Assembly (NCBI GenBank): GCA_017629145.1
Contig: JAGBXR010000001.1
Location: forward strand, 1-42,086
Reading direction: 5' to 3'
DNA length: 42,086 nucleotides
Source: Alistipes sp.
GTDB lineage: Bacteria > Bacteroidota > Bacteroidia > Bacteroidales > Rikenellaceae
Shown here: piece by piece, positions 41,970 through 42,086 of the stretch
Layout: the number at the start of each line of letters is the position of its first letter
Position numbering within the stretch: the stretch's first letter is position 1
Position numbers and translations under genes: made by a program
Notes under the pieces: generated by a model
Database searches by the model: none
Told to the model about the DNA's origin: nothing
The model's input: the letters and a program-made list of their open reading frames with translations, nothing else

Positions 41970-41974
41970 TATAA

Positions 41975-42016
41975 AAGGCGCAGTAGCAACGAGTTAGCTA
42001 CTGTGCCTTAAATTTT
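41975..42016 (+). terminator. Terminator of metK
   Basis: AAGGCGCAGTAGC (41975-41987) pairs with GCTACTGTGCCTT (41997-42009) with one G-U, and a T-rich tail follows, directly after the stop codon. Confidence 0.88.
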
Positions 42017-42039
42017 ATTGAAAAATTTTTGCGAAAAGT

Positions 42040-42070
42040 TTTGGAAATAGAAAAATAGTTTCTATCTTTG
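42040..42070 (+). promoter_or_regulatory. Promoter of the gene to the right of the window
   Basis: TTTG at 42040-42043, a 19-bp spacer and TATCTTTG at 42063-42070 match the Bacteroidetes consensus. The gene itself is outside the window. Confidence 0.75.
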
Positions 42071-42086
42071 CACTCGCAAACCTCAA

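Overview
The window reads as chromosome of a Bacteroidales bacterium, most like Alistipes or another member of the Rikenellaceae. This is inference from gene content; no rRNA marker is present. The supporting evidence is promoters of the Bacteroidetes type (TTTG, 19-21 bp, TAnnTTTG) in front of many genes, a MurF-alanine racemase fusion, a Bacteroidetes-type LptD, a DUF177-L32-PlsX cluster and a SAM-II-like riboswitch before metK.

Layout. At 2-355 lies the 3' end of a gene that enters from the left. From 14982 down to 475 runs one minus-strand block of twelve tightly spaced genes: a SPOR-domain amidase, an MCE lipid-transport protein, MutS2, MurF-Alr, an RsmI-like methyltransferase, GrpE, DnaJ, a one-helix membrane protein, MutL, a rhomboid protease, a membrane-anchored endonuclease/phosphatase-fold protein and a YhcH-family protein. 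It joins envelope synthesis, protein folding and DNA repair. A divergent LptD-like gene, tRNA-Gln, a nucleoside-type transporter with rarA, and groES-groEL follow on the plus strand. At 23470-26136 is a large surface lipoprotein with a roughly 245-nt leader. Then come DUF177-rpmF-plsX-lipoprotein, and on the minus strand a three-gene alpha-glucan storage operon (debranching enzyme, glycosyltransferase, GH57).

The accessory part is 34.1-38.9 kb. It is AT-richer and holds three small unrelated genes: a lipocalin-like lipoprotein, a class II Fic protein with a palindromic operator over its promoter, and a secreted protein with two DnaJ-type zinc motifs. They are separated by repeated, highly structured intergenic elements. 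These carry a conserved terminator-like hairpin with a GNRA loop, present five times with compensatory base changes. They also carry variable multi-helix folds whose arms repeatedly contain TTTGGCG and CGCCAAA, and arrays of 9-bp-period repeats. The layout looks like repeat-delimited gene cassettes, and I regard it as the most novel feature of the window; no integrase or transposase is present here.

The right end holds an outer-membrane beta-barrel gene, a divergent small lipoprotein, a possible 29-residue membrane peptide with a hairpin-rich leader, and metK behind a SAM-II-like riboswitch whose 3' half overlaps a terminator hairpin.
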